Below are positions 1 to 6,628 of a stretch of DNA of 16,606 nucleotides, piece after piece. A program made the position numbers and the translations under genes. Below the pieces are notes generated by a model. That model worked only from the letters and a program-made list of their open reading frames with translations. It made no database searches and was not told the DNA's origin. This DNA is from an uncultured Eubacterium sp. (GTDB lineage: Bacteria > Bacillota > Clostridia > Lachnospirales > Lachnospiraceae). How positions within the stretch are numbered: the first letter of the stretch is position 1; each line of letters begins with the position of its first letter. The DNA is taken from positions 21,715 through 38,320 of the forward strand of contig CAJTSV010000021.1 in assembly GCA_910579075.1 (NCBI GenBank). The letters are read 5' to 3'.

Positions 1-90
1 CCGATGATGGGACAGCCAATGATGGGGCAGCCGATGATGGGGCAGATGGGACAGCCGATGATGATGCAGCAGCCGATGATGGGACAGCCA
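1..90 (+). repeat. 15-bp tandem repeat encoding PMMGQ in the FliN/FliY linker
   Basis: Three consecutive 15-base units (1-15, 16-30, 31-45) each encode PMMGQ and differ by only one or two bases. They are followed by a shortened MGQ unit (46-54), a variant PMMMQQ unit (55-72), one more full PMMGQ unit (73-87) and a final proline codon. The array probably continues upstream of the window. All units keep frame, so a gain or loss of units would change linker length without breaking the gene. Confidence 0.9.
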
Positions 91-387
91 GTCAATGTGC
101 AGCAGGCGCAGTTCCAGAGCTTTTCGGGCGATTTCAATCCGGCGATTTTCCAGAAAGAAAATATCGACCTTATTATGGATGTGCCGTTAGAGGTTACGGT
201 AGAGCTGGGACGCACGACAAAGTCCATTCAGGAAATTCTGGATTTTGCACCGGGAACCATTATTGAACTGGATAAGATTGCAGGCGAACCAATCGATGTG
301 CTGGTCAATGGCAAGTATGTCGCTAAAGGGGAAGTTGTTGTAATTGAAGAAAGTTTTGGTGTAAGAATTACAGAAATTATAAAGTAA
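1..387 (+). CDS. fliY: Flagellar motor switch protein FliN/FliY, C-terminal part (5' end outside window)
   Basis: This is the last 128 residues of a gene that is open from the first base, so its start lies upstream of the window. The visible protein begins with a Met/Gly/Gln/Pro-rich linker of about 30 residues built from PMMGQ units. A short variable stretch follows, and then a FliN/SpoA-type C-terminal domain from about residue 54 (IDLIMDVPLEVTVELG through to GVRITEI). That domain forms the bottom of the C-ring and in the family binds CheY-P or FliH. The position directly before cheY and fliO matches fliY in Bacillus, where an N-terminal CheC-like phosphatase domain precedes the FliN domain. 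Whether this protein has that domain cannot be seen here, so FliN versus FliY is open. The gene ends in TAA at 385-387. Confidence 0.9.
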   Translation, partial: PMMGQPMMGQPMMGQMGQPMMMQQPMMGQPVNVQQAQFQSFSGDFNPAIFQKENIDLIMDVPLEVTVELGRTTKSIQEILDFAPGTIIELDKIAGEPIDVLVNGKYVAKGEVVVIEESFGVRITEIIK

Positions 388-417
388 TTGCTAACATTTA
401 TTGTTTTATGTTATAAT
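388..417 (+). promoter_or_regulatory. Candidate sigma-A promoter with extended -10 upstream of cheY
   Basis: The 92-base gap between fliN/fliY and cheY contains TATAAT at 412-417, preceded by TG at 409-410, which gives a perfect extended -10 element (TGTTATAAT). A partial -35 (TTGCTA, 388-393, four of six matches to TTGACA) lies 18 bases upstream and begins right after the stop codon. This would start a transcript near 424 and leave about 55 bases of leader before cheY. The operon may therefore be re-initiated here rather than read only from a distant promoter. The call is from motif matching alone. Confidence 0.55.
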
Positions 418-479
418 AGATTAGAATGTCATGCAAGAGACAAAACAATCATATTAGAAAATAAGGGAGAACGTGTATT

Positions 480-842
480 ATGGCAAAGAAAGTATTAATT
501 TGTGATGACGCAGCATTTATGAGAATGATGATTAAGGACATCTTATCAAAGAATGGCTACGAAATTGCCGGAGAAGCTGAAAACGGCCTCAAGGCAGTGG
601 AAAAATTTAACGAGACAAAGCCAGACCTCGTGCTGATGGATATTACAATGCCTGAAATGGATGGCATTCAGGCGCTGAAAGCAATCAAGGAAGCTGACCC
701 GGGTGCATGTGTCATCATGTGTTCTGCTATGGGACAGCAGGCGATGGTTATTGAGGCAATCCAGTCCGGTGCGAAAGACTTTATCGTAAAACCATTCCAG
801 GCGGAACGCGTGCTGGAAGCTGTGAAAAAAGTAGTTGGTTAA
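480..842 (+). CDS. cheY: Chemotaxis response regulator CheY
   Basis: This 120-residue protein is a single receiver domain, the usual CheY length. The acidic pair D9/D10, the phosphoacceptor D54 (LVLMDITMP), the conserved hydroxyl residue S82 (VIMCSAMG) and K104 (IVKPF) are all visible. CheA phosphorylates it, and CheY-P acts at the motor switch (FliM, FliN/FliY) to control rotation. In Gram-positive systems it is dephosphorylated by CheC/FliY-type phosphatases, and a cheC is present downstream. The ATG at 480 has a ribosome site AAGGGAGA at 463-470 with 9 bases of spacing. The gene sits between the switch protein and the export gate genes, as in Bacillus. Confidence 0.96.
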   Translation: MAKKVLICDDAAFMRMMIKDILSKNGYEIAGEAENGLKAVEKFNETKPDLVLMDITMPEMDGIQALKAIKEADPGACVIMCSAMGQQAMVIEAIQSGAKDFIVKPFQAERVLEAVKKVVG

Positions 843-846
843 GCTT

Positions 847-1227
847 ATGCTGTCAGTTCCGGCATCTGCCTGGCTGAACAGTATCGGGCAGCTTATCAGC
901 GTCCTGATACTGTTTGTCATTGTGATGCTTCTTGCCTTGCTGACAACCCGCTGGATAGCGAGATATCAGCAGGGGCAGATGCATAACCAGAACTTAAAGA
1001 TAATTGAGACGCTGAAAATATCAGCGAACAGCTACATACAGATAATAGAAGCAGGAGATGTATACCTTGTCATTGCAGTCAGCAGGGATCATGTGGATAA
1101 ACTGGCCGAGTTTACAAAAGACCAGCTGCACATTGATGCTGCCAACACGGCAGGGCAGAGGATAGACATGGGTGAGAGTTTCCATGACATTCTTGAAAAA
1201 GTCAGACATCATCTTCCAAAAAAGTAA
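847..1227 (+). CDS. fliO: Flagellar export apparatus protein FliO (FliZ-like)
   Basis: The protein has 126 residues from the ATG at 847. A short outside segment is followed by one membrane helix (about residues 15-37, rich in Leu/Val/Ile), a basic stop-transfer stretch (RYQQ) and a small cytoplasmic domain. That domain contains the FliO-type core: LKIIETLKIS, then YIQIIEAGDVYLVIAVS. FliO is a chaperone for assembly of the FliP ring in the export gate. A TTG at 835 would extend the protein by four residues and overlap cheY by eight bases. I prefer the ATG at 847, four bases after the cheY stop, which suggests translational coupling. No strong Shine-Dalgarno site is seen. Family assignment rests on topology, size and position between cheY and fliP; FliO is poorly conserved in sequence. 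Confidence 0.85.
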   Translation: MLSVPASAWLNSIGQLISVLILFVIVMLLALLTTRWIARYQQGQMHNQNLKIIETLKISANSYIQIIEAGDVYLVIAVSRDHVDKLAEFTKDQLHIDAANTAGQRIDMGESFHDILEKVRHHLPKK

Positions 1228-1241
1228 GGCAGACTGTAAGA

Positions 1242-2081
1242 ATGAAAAGAATGAGTACAGGAAAGAAAATATATTGCATGGCGTCATTTATGCTTGCCAT
1301 AATGGCGCTGGCTGTTTGTCTGGTGGCTGGCACCGGGCAGCGTACCTATGCGGCATCCAGGGATAATATCGGTAATTTTGATTCAGCAGCAGGCGGGGAG
1401 GAACCGTCTGCAGATTATAATGACGGATTGTGGATAAGCTGGCCGAATGAGGAAGGCGGGATATCGGCTCCGATACGGATGCTGATTGTGCTGACAGTTC
1501 TTTCTCTGGCACCATCGATTATGATAATGCTGACCTCTTTTACCCGCATTATTGTCGTGCTTCATTTTGTCAGGACTGCGCTTGGCACGCAGTCATCGCC
1601 GCCGAATCAGGTTATGATTGGCCTGGCGCTTTTTCTGACGGCGTTTATTATGACGCCGACCTTTACAAGAGTGAATGAAGAAGCCATCCGTCCGCTGGAT
1701 AAGGGCGAAATCACGTTTGAAACAGCGCTGGAACGGGCAGAAGTGCCGTTCCGTGAGTTTATGTACTCGCAGACACAGCAAAAGGATGTCAATATGTTCT
1801 GTGAAATTGCGGATGTTACTTATGAAACCATGGATGATATTCCGTTTACCGTGCTTGTGCCGAGTTATATTATCAGCGAGCTGCGGTCAGCATTTATTAT
1901 CGGATTTATTATTTATATTCCATTTATTGTCATTGATATGGTTGTGTCATCTGTGCTGATGTCGATGGGCATGATGATGCTGCCGCCGACTACGATATCA
2001 ATGCCATTTAAAATTCTGCTGTTTGTGCTGGCAGACGGCTGGAATCTTGTAATTCGGGAGCTGGTCAGGACATTTCTCTGA
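1242..2081 (+). CDS. fliP: Flagellar export gate protein FliP
   Basis: The protein has 279 residues. An N-terminal signal peptide (about residues 1-38: basic MKRMSTGKK, hydrophobic core, AA near the cleavage site) is followed by a short linker and the FliP domain. Family hallmarks are LAPSIMIMLTSFTRIIVVL and LGTQSSPPNQVMIGLALFLT in the first membrane pair, a soluble periplasmic-side loop around residues 150-205, and C-terminal helices containing MGMMMLPPTTISMPFKI. FliP pentamerises with FliQ and FliR to form the export pore core. The ATG at 1242 lies 14 bases after fliO with only a weak ribosome site. A second ATG at 1251 is possible and would shorten the signal peptide by three residues. Confidence 0.97.
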   Translation: MKRMSTGKKIYCMASFMLAIMALAVCLVAGTGQRTYAASRDNIGNFDSAAGGEEPSADYNDGLWISWPNEEGGISAPIRMLIVLTVLSLAPSIMIMLTSFTRIIVVLHFVRTALGTQSSPPNQVMIGLALFLTAFIMTPTFTRVNEEAIRPLDKGEITFETALERAEVPFREFMYSQTQQKDVNMFCEIADVTYETMDDIPFTVLVPSYIISELRSAFIIGFIIYIPFIVIDMVVSSVLMSMGMMMLPPTTISMPFKILLFVLADGWNLVIRELVRTFL

Positions 2082-2100
2082 CAGCTTCAGACTGGATATT

Positions 2101-2107
2101 AGGGAGG
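2101..2107 (+). promoter_or_regulatory. Strong ribosome binding site that fixes the fliQ start
   Basis: AGGGAGG lies at 2101-2107. It is 7 bases from the ATG at 2115, the normal distance, but only 1 base from the in-frame TTG at 2109. It therefore supports ATG 2115 as the fliQ start. Confidence 0.8.
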
Positions 2108-2114
2108 TTTGCTT

Positions 2115-2384
2115 ATGATAACAGATGGCCAGGTTATGGACATTTCCAGGGAAGCAGTCTATACAATTATTTTGACGTCAGCGCCGCTTCTGCTTACATC
2201 GCTGATTGTGGGCCTGATTATCAGTATTTTTCAGACGGTCACATCCATACAGGAGCAGACACTGACGTTTGTACCGAAGATTCTGGCTGTTTTTGCGGTC
2301 ATGCTGCTGACCGGTGCATGGATGTTAAACAATATGTCGACATTTATGGTACAGCTCTGGTCGGATTTCAGCCTGTATGTGTGA
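2115..2384 (+). CDS. fliQ: Flagellar export gate protein FliQ
   Basis: The protein has 89 residues from the ATG at 2115, matching the roughly 89-residue family norm. It has two membrane helices (about residues 15-40 and 52-75), and the family signature SLIVGLIISIFQTVTSIQEQTLTF spans the first helix and the loop. FliQ packs around the FliP/FliR core of the export gate, in four copies in known structures. An in-frame TTG at 2109 would add two residues but lies too close to the Shine-Dalgarno AGGGAGG at 2101-2107, so it is rejected. The gene sits between fliP and fliR as expected. Confidence 0.97.
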   Translation: MITDGQVMDISREAVYTIILTSAPLLLTSLIVGLIISIFQTVTSIQEQTLTFVPKILAVFAVMLLTGAWMLNNMSTFMVQLWSDFSLYV

Positions 2385-2403
2385 TTTGGGATAGGAAAGT
2401 ATC

Positions 2404-3192
2404 ATGGTCAGTGCAACGTTTTCGTTACAGACATTTGAATATTTTCTTTTGATACTGGCACGGATTTCTGCATGTATTTTCGCGGCGCCTTTTTTTGGCA
2501 TGCGGGGAGTTCCATCCAGGACAAAAATAGGAATGGCAGGCTGTATTGCGATTATGCTGACAGGCGTTTTGCCGGAGCAGAACCTTGCTTACACAGGTAT
2601 AATGGAATATGGGGTTATTGTGGTCAGGGAAGGAATTACAGGATTGCTGATTGGTTATTCAGCCAGTATCTGTAATTCTATTGTTTTGTTCGCGGGTACG
2701 CTTATTGACATGCAGATTGGGCTTTCCATGGCACAGGAATTTAATCCGATGACCCAGATGACAGAGAGCATTACCGGCAGCATGTACAATTACATGACGA
2801 TGCTGGTTCTGCTGGCTACGAATATGTACCATTATGTGATACGCGCAGTATGTGATTCTTACCAGCTGCTGCCCATAAACCAGCAGGTGTTTCAGTGGGA
2901 GTATCTGCTGGAAGGGATTACAAGTTATATGTCTGCCCTGATAATGCTGGGTTTCCGCATTACGCTGCCTGTATTTGCATGCAGCATGGTTGTCAACTGC
3001 GTGCTCGGAATTATGGCAAAGGTATCGCCGCAGATGAATATGTTTGCGGTCGGCATACAGATGAAGGTTCTGGTCGGGCTTGTGATTATATATCTGGCCA
3101 TGTCACTGATTTCAGGCGTTGCGGGCAGTGTCTCGCAGGAAATGAAGCGCCTTGTAGTATATATGATAAAAGGGATGTATGCAAGTGATTAA
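2404..3192 (+). CDS. fliR: Flagellar export gate protein FliR
   Basis: The protein has 262 residues and is a polytopic membrane protein of the expected FliR length. Family features visible are the N-terminal FLLILARISACIFAAPFFG helix with RGVPSRTKIGMA, the central MQIGLSMAQEFNPM segment (the conserved Gly-Phe/Met-rich region after the second helix group), and the C-terminal helix before MKRLVVYM. FliR contributes the single-copy subunit that closes the FliP pentamer. The start ATG is preceded by AGGAAAG (2393-2399). Its 3' end overlaps the longest flhB reading frame by 14 bases, which suggests coupled translation. Confidence 0.96.
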   Translation: MVSATFSLQTFEYFLLILARISACIFAAPFFGMRGVPSRTKIGMAGCIAIMLTGVLPEQNLAYTGIMEYGVIVVREGITGLLIGYSASICNSIVLFAGTLIDMQIGLSMAQEFNPMTQMTESITGSMYNYMTMLVLLATNMYHYVIRAVCDSYQLLPINQQVFQWEYLLEGITSYMSALIMLGFRITLPVFACSMVVNCVLGIMAKVSPQMNMFAVGIQMKVLVGLVIIYLAMSLISGVAGSVSQEMKRLVVYMIKGMYASD

Positions 3193-4348
3193 GGAACAGG
3201 TGCAGGTGCAGGAAAAACTTTGGCAGGAGGAAGCATATCATTTCGTGCTTGACCTGCAGTGGTTTGCCAAAGACGGGGAAGGCGGGGAAAAAACCGAGGA
3301 GCCTACCGCAAAAAAGCTGTCAGATGCCAGAAACGACGGCAAGGTGGCCAAGAGCCGGGAACTGGACAATGCAGTGGGGCTGCTGATTTTATTTGTGCTG
3401 CTCCAGATTACGATGTCTTTTCTCGGAGACAGCATGATTGGGCTGTTTGATAATTTTTATGGCCGGATTCCTGAATTTTTTGAAGAAAACAAAAGCGGCC
3501 TGACCGGACGGGCCAGTGCACAGCTGACCCAGCGTGCCATGATGGAGCTGTTAAAAATGGTAGCCCCGTTTTTCGGGGTTGGTTTTCTGGCCATGGTTAC
3601 CATAAATGTCCTGCAGGTAAAATGGAAGGTTACAGCCAAGCCGCTCAAGCCGGATTTTAAGAAGTTTAATCCAATGAATGGCATCAAACGGATGTTTTCG
3701 AAAGAATCCTTAATCGAGCTGGTGAAATCAATCGCGAAAATCCTGCTGATTTCGTGGGTTGCCTGGTCTTCCATCCAGGAAAATTCAAGAAACCTGCTGC
3801 TGTTATATAATATGTCCCTGATGCAGGCAATTATTTTAGTCGGTTCGGTTGTTATTAATACGGGCCTGAAAATTTCTGTGGCTTATTTTGTCATAGCAAT
3901 TCTGGATTTTATTTATCAGAAATGGAAATATAAAGATGATTTGAAAATGACCAAGCAGGAGGTCAAGGACGAGTATAAAAATACCGAAGGTGACCCGCAG
4001 ATTAAGGGCAAGCAGCGCGCGCGCATGAGGGAAGCATCCCAAAGGCGCATGATGCAGGATGTGCCGCAGGCGGACGTCGTGATTACAAACCCGACACACT
4101 ATGCCGTTGCACTTAAATATGACGCGGAAAAAGCGGAAGCACCGCTTGTGCTTGCAAAGGGAACGGATTACCTGGCTCTCCAGATTAAGGAAAAAGCAAA
4201 GGAAGCTGGCGTGGAGATTGTAGAGAACAAGCCGTTAGCCCGGATGCTTTATGCAAATGTGGAAATCGGGGAGGAAATTCCGCCGGAGCTGTACCAGACC
4301 GTGGCGGAGATTTTAGCAGCGGTATACCGCATGAAAAACAGGCTGTAG
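3179..4348 (+). CDS. flhB: Flagellar export gate protein FlhB (substrate-specificity switch)
   Basis: The protein has 389 residues from the ATG at 3179. The N-terminal region includes the family signature LDLQWFA, followed by GEKTEEPTAKKLSDAR. Four membrane helices come next, then a charged linker and the cytoplasmic autocleavage domain with NPTH at residues 304-307 (VVITNPTHYAVAL). In the family, cleavage between N and P triggers the switch from rod/hook to filament substrates. The ATG overlaps fliR by 14 bases and adds about 22 residues before the usual family N-terminus. A GTG at 3245 would give a 367-residue protein closer to the usual length, with AGGAGG at 3225-3230 but a long 14-base spacing. 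The function is certain; the start is not. Confidence 0.96.
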   Translation: MQVIKEQVQVQEKLWQEEAYHFVLDLQWFAKDGEGGEKTEEPTAKKLSDARNDGKVAKSRELDNAVGLLILFVLLQITMSFLGDSMIGLFDNFYGRIPEFFEENKSGLTGRASAQLTQRAMMELLKMVAPFFGVGFLAMVTINVLQVKWKVTAKPLKPDFKKFNPMNGIKRMFSKESLIELVKSIAKILLISWVAWSSIQENSRNLLLLYNMSLMQAIILVGSVVINTGLKISVAYFVIAILDFIYQKWKYKDDLKMTKQEVKDEYKNTEGDPQIKGKQRARMREASQRRMMQDVPQADVVITNPTHYAVALKYDAEKAEAPLVLAKGTDYLALQIKEKAKEAGVEIVENKPLARMLYANVEIGEEIPPELYQTVAEILAAVYRMKNRL

Positions 4349-4594
4349 CGGGCCTTGAAAAACGAAAGAACAGGTCCGGGCCGCTGATATGGTTTAACAT
4401 GAATGCAGAATAAAACAGCGGCGTTATCAGATGATTTAAGAAACAGATACGAAAAAATACCAGATATAAAACGAAAACAAAACGATTATGAATGAATATT
4501 ATATGCAGTTCCTATCCGCAAAACAGGAACCAGGCATTATGAGGGCTGCATTCATGCGGAAAATATACGGAAAAGAAAGGTGGGATTGACAGGT
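4349..4594. other. AT-rich intergenic region between flhB and flhA with inverted repeats
   Basis: This is the largest non-coding gap in the window, and it is more A-rich than the genes. It contains a perfect 11-base inverted repeat, CATGAATGCAG at 4398-4408 and its complement at 4546-4556. It also has a 7-base pair (GCCGCTG 4380-4386 with CAGCGGC 4416-4422) and a small hairpin (GTTCCT 4508-4513 with AGGAAC 4525-4530). No stem is followed by a run of T, so none looks like an intrinsic terminator. I found no convincing sigma-A or sigma-D promoter. The region could be a long leader, an RNA processing site or a binding region. Confidence 0.5.
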
Positions 4595-6628
4595 ATGAAG
4601 AAAGCAGATGTAGGCGTTGCTCTTTATCTATTAGCAGCGGTTGTGTTTTTTATTGTACCAATCCCGAATCAGTTACTTGACGTTATGCTGGCGCTGAATA
4701 TTTCCATTGCGCTGGTAGTGCTGTTTAACTGTCTGTTTGTGCAGGAAGTCCTGGATATGTCTTTTTTCCCGACCCTGCTCTTATTTACAACGATTTTCAG
4801 GATTGCACTGAACGTGTCTTCGACCAGGCTGATTCTGACAACGGGAGACCCTGGCAATGTCGTTGCGACATTCGGCGCTTTCGTCGGCGGCAATGATATT
4901 ATTGTCGGGGCCATTATCTTTATTGTTCTGGTTATTATCCAGTTTGTTGTCATTAATAAAGGTTCGGAACGTGTGTCCGAAGTAACGGCGCGTTTTACGC
5001 TGGACGCAATGCCGGGCAAGCAGATGGCGATTGATGCGGACCTGAATACAGGCGCTATTGATGACCGCGAGGCCAGGGTGCGCCGTGAAAAAATCCAGGC
5101 GGAGTCTGCATTTTTCGGCTCCATGGATGGTGCTACGAAGTATGTCAAGGGAGATGCCGGGGCCGGGCTTTTAATTACCGGAATCAACCTGGTAGGCGGA
5201 ACGGTCATGGGCATGACAAGGGAAGGGCTTGAAGCCGTAGAAGCTTTGCAGAAATACGGCATCCTGACCATCGGTGACGGCCTGGCATCCCAGATGCCTT
5301 CGTTAATGATATCGCTTGCAACGGGTATTCTCGTTACCAAGGCTTCCAAGGAGGCTGACTTCAGCGACGTGCTTGTTTCCCAGCTGTTTGGCATTCCGAA
5401 GGTGCTTTACCTGGTCGGGCTGACACTGGCTTTCCTCGGCATTACGACGCCTTTGAATGCCGGGCTGTTTATCGCGTTCGGCCTTGTTTATGTCATTACC
5501 GGGCGGGCAATCGACCGCAGCATGACGGTAGAAGCGATTGAAGAAGAAACGACCCAGGCGGAAGAAGAAGCAGAAGAAATCCGAAAGCCCGAGAATGTTG
5601 TCTCCCTGCTGCAGGTAGACCCGATAGAGCTGGAATTTGGCTACGGCATTATTCCGTTAGCGGATGTCAACCAGGGCGGCGACCTTTTGGACCGCGTGGT
5701 CATGATTCGAAGGCAGATTGCGCTGGAGCTTGGAACGGTCGTTCCGATTATCCGCCTGCGCGACAATATCCAGCTGAACCCGAACCAGTATATTATTAAG
5801 ATAAAAGGAATCCAGATTACCGAGGGCGAGATTTTATTTGACCATTATATGGCCATGAACCCGGGCTATGTGGAAGAAGAAATTACCGGTATTCCGACCT
5901 TTGAGCCGTCGTTCCACTTGCCGGCTATCTGGATTACGGAGAGCCAGAGGGAGCGGGCGGAAAGCCTTGGCTATACCGTTGTCGACCCGCCTTCGATTAT
6001 TGCAACGCACCTGACAGAGGTTATCCGCAGCCATATTGCAGAACTGCTTACAAGGCAGGATGTACAGAACCTGATTGAAAATGTGAAGGAAAACAATCCG
6101 GTTCTTGTGGATGAGCTTGTACCGAAGCTGCTTGGCATCGGTGAAATACAAAAGGTACTCCAGAATCTTCTGGCAGAAGGCATTTCTATCCGTGACCTTC
6201 TGACTATTTTTGAAACGCTTGCAGACCATGCGGCGACATCCAGGGACACGGATGTCCTGACGGAGTATACAAGGCAGGCATTAAAAAGAGCTATTTCCAA
6301 CCGTTATTTTATGCCGAACGAGGCGACCAGTGTCGTTACGCTGGACCCAAATATTGAACAGGAGATTATGTCATCTGTAAAACAGACGGAACAGGGCGCA
6401 TACCTGACAATCGACCCGGAGCGGACGAAGCTTATTATGGCTTCGGTAGAGACAGAAATCGCCAAGCTGGAAAATCTGGGAAAGAATCCGATTATTGTTA
6501 CATCGCCGATTGTGCGCATGTATTTTAAGAAGATGACCGAAGAATATTTTAAAGACCTTATCGTAGTGTCTTATAACGAAATTGATTCCAATGTAGAATT
6601 ACAGTCAGTAGGGATGGTGACAGCATAA
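4595..6628 (+). CDS. flhA: Flagellar export gate protein FlhA
   Basis: The protein has 677 residues from the ATG at 4595. The first half is a polytopic membrane domain (about eight helices, residues 5-305). It contains the FHIPEP-family signature RFTLDAMPGKQMAIDADL at residues 133-150 and the conserved cytoplasmic loop with REARVRREKIQAESAFFG. A Glu-rich linker (about 315-335) leads to the C-terminal cytoplasmic domain, which binds export chaperones and forms the nonameric ring. Upstream in-frame GTG (4580) and TTG (4586) codons are possible starts. The purine-rich AAAGGTGGG at 4576-4584 precedes the ATG by 10 bases and the family usually begins close to MKKADV, so I chose 4595. The gene abuts flhF with no gap. 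Confidence 0.95.
   Translation: MKKADVGVALYLLAAVVFFIVPIPNQLLDVMLALNISIALVVLFNCLFVQEVLDMSFFPTLLLFTTIFRIALNVSSTRLILTTGDPGNVVATFGAFVGGNDIIVGAIIFIVLVIIQFVVINKGSERVSEVTARFTLDAMPGKQMAIDADLNTGAIDDREARVRREKIQAESAFFGSMDGATKYVKGDAGAGLLITGINLVGGTVMGMTREGLEAVEALQKYGILTIGDGLASQMPSLMISLATGILVTKASKEADFSDVLVSQLFGIPKVLYLVGLTLAFLGITTPLNAGLFIAFGLVYVITGRAIDRSMTVEAIEEETTQAEEEAEEIRKPENVVSLLQVDPIELEFGYGIIPLADVNQGGDLLDRVVMIRRQIALELGTVVPIIRLRDNIQLNPNQYIIKIKGIQITEGEILFDHYMAMNPGYVEEEITGIPTFEPSFHLPAIWITESQRERAESLGYTVVDPPSIIATHLTEVIRSHIAELLTRQDVQNLIENVKENNPVLVDELVPKLLGIGEIQKVLQNLLAEGISIRDLLTIFETLADHAATSRDTDVLTEYTRQALKRAISNRYFMPNEATSVVTLDPNIEQEIMSSVKQTEQGAYLTIDPERTKLIMASVETEIAKLENLGKNPIIVTSPIVRMYFKKMTEEYFKDLIVVSYNEIDSNVELQSVGMVTA

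Noticed and set aside
835..846. TTG start extending fliO into cheY
   Set aside because: It adds only four residues and has no Shine-Dalgarno support; the ATG at 847 is the simpler choice.
1172..1366. 64-codon plus-strand frame overlapping fliO and fliP
   Set aside because: It overlaps two well-supported genes in another frame, including the FliP signal peptide, and has no recognisable features.
4347..4385. Imperfect GC-rich hairpin at the end of flhB as a terminator
   Set aside because: The stem needs a mismatch or wobble pair, the loop is long, and no T-run follows; read-through to flhA is expected.
4669..5394. 241-codon open frame on the minus strand inside flhA
   Set aside because: It is fully antisense to a strongly conserved FlhA region and its translation is low complexity in Ser/Thr/Ile, as expected for the complement of a coding strand.
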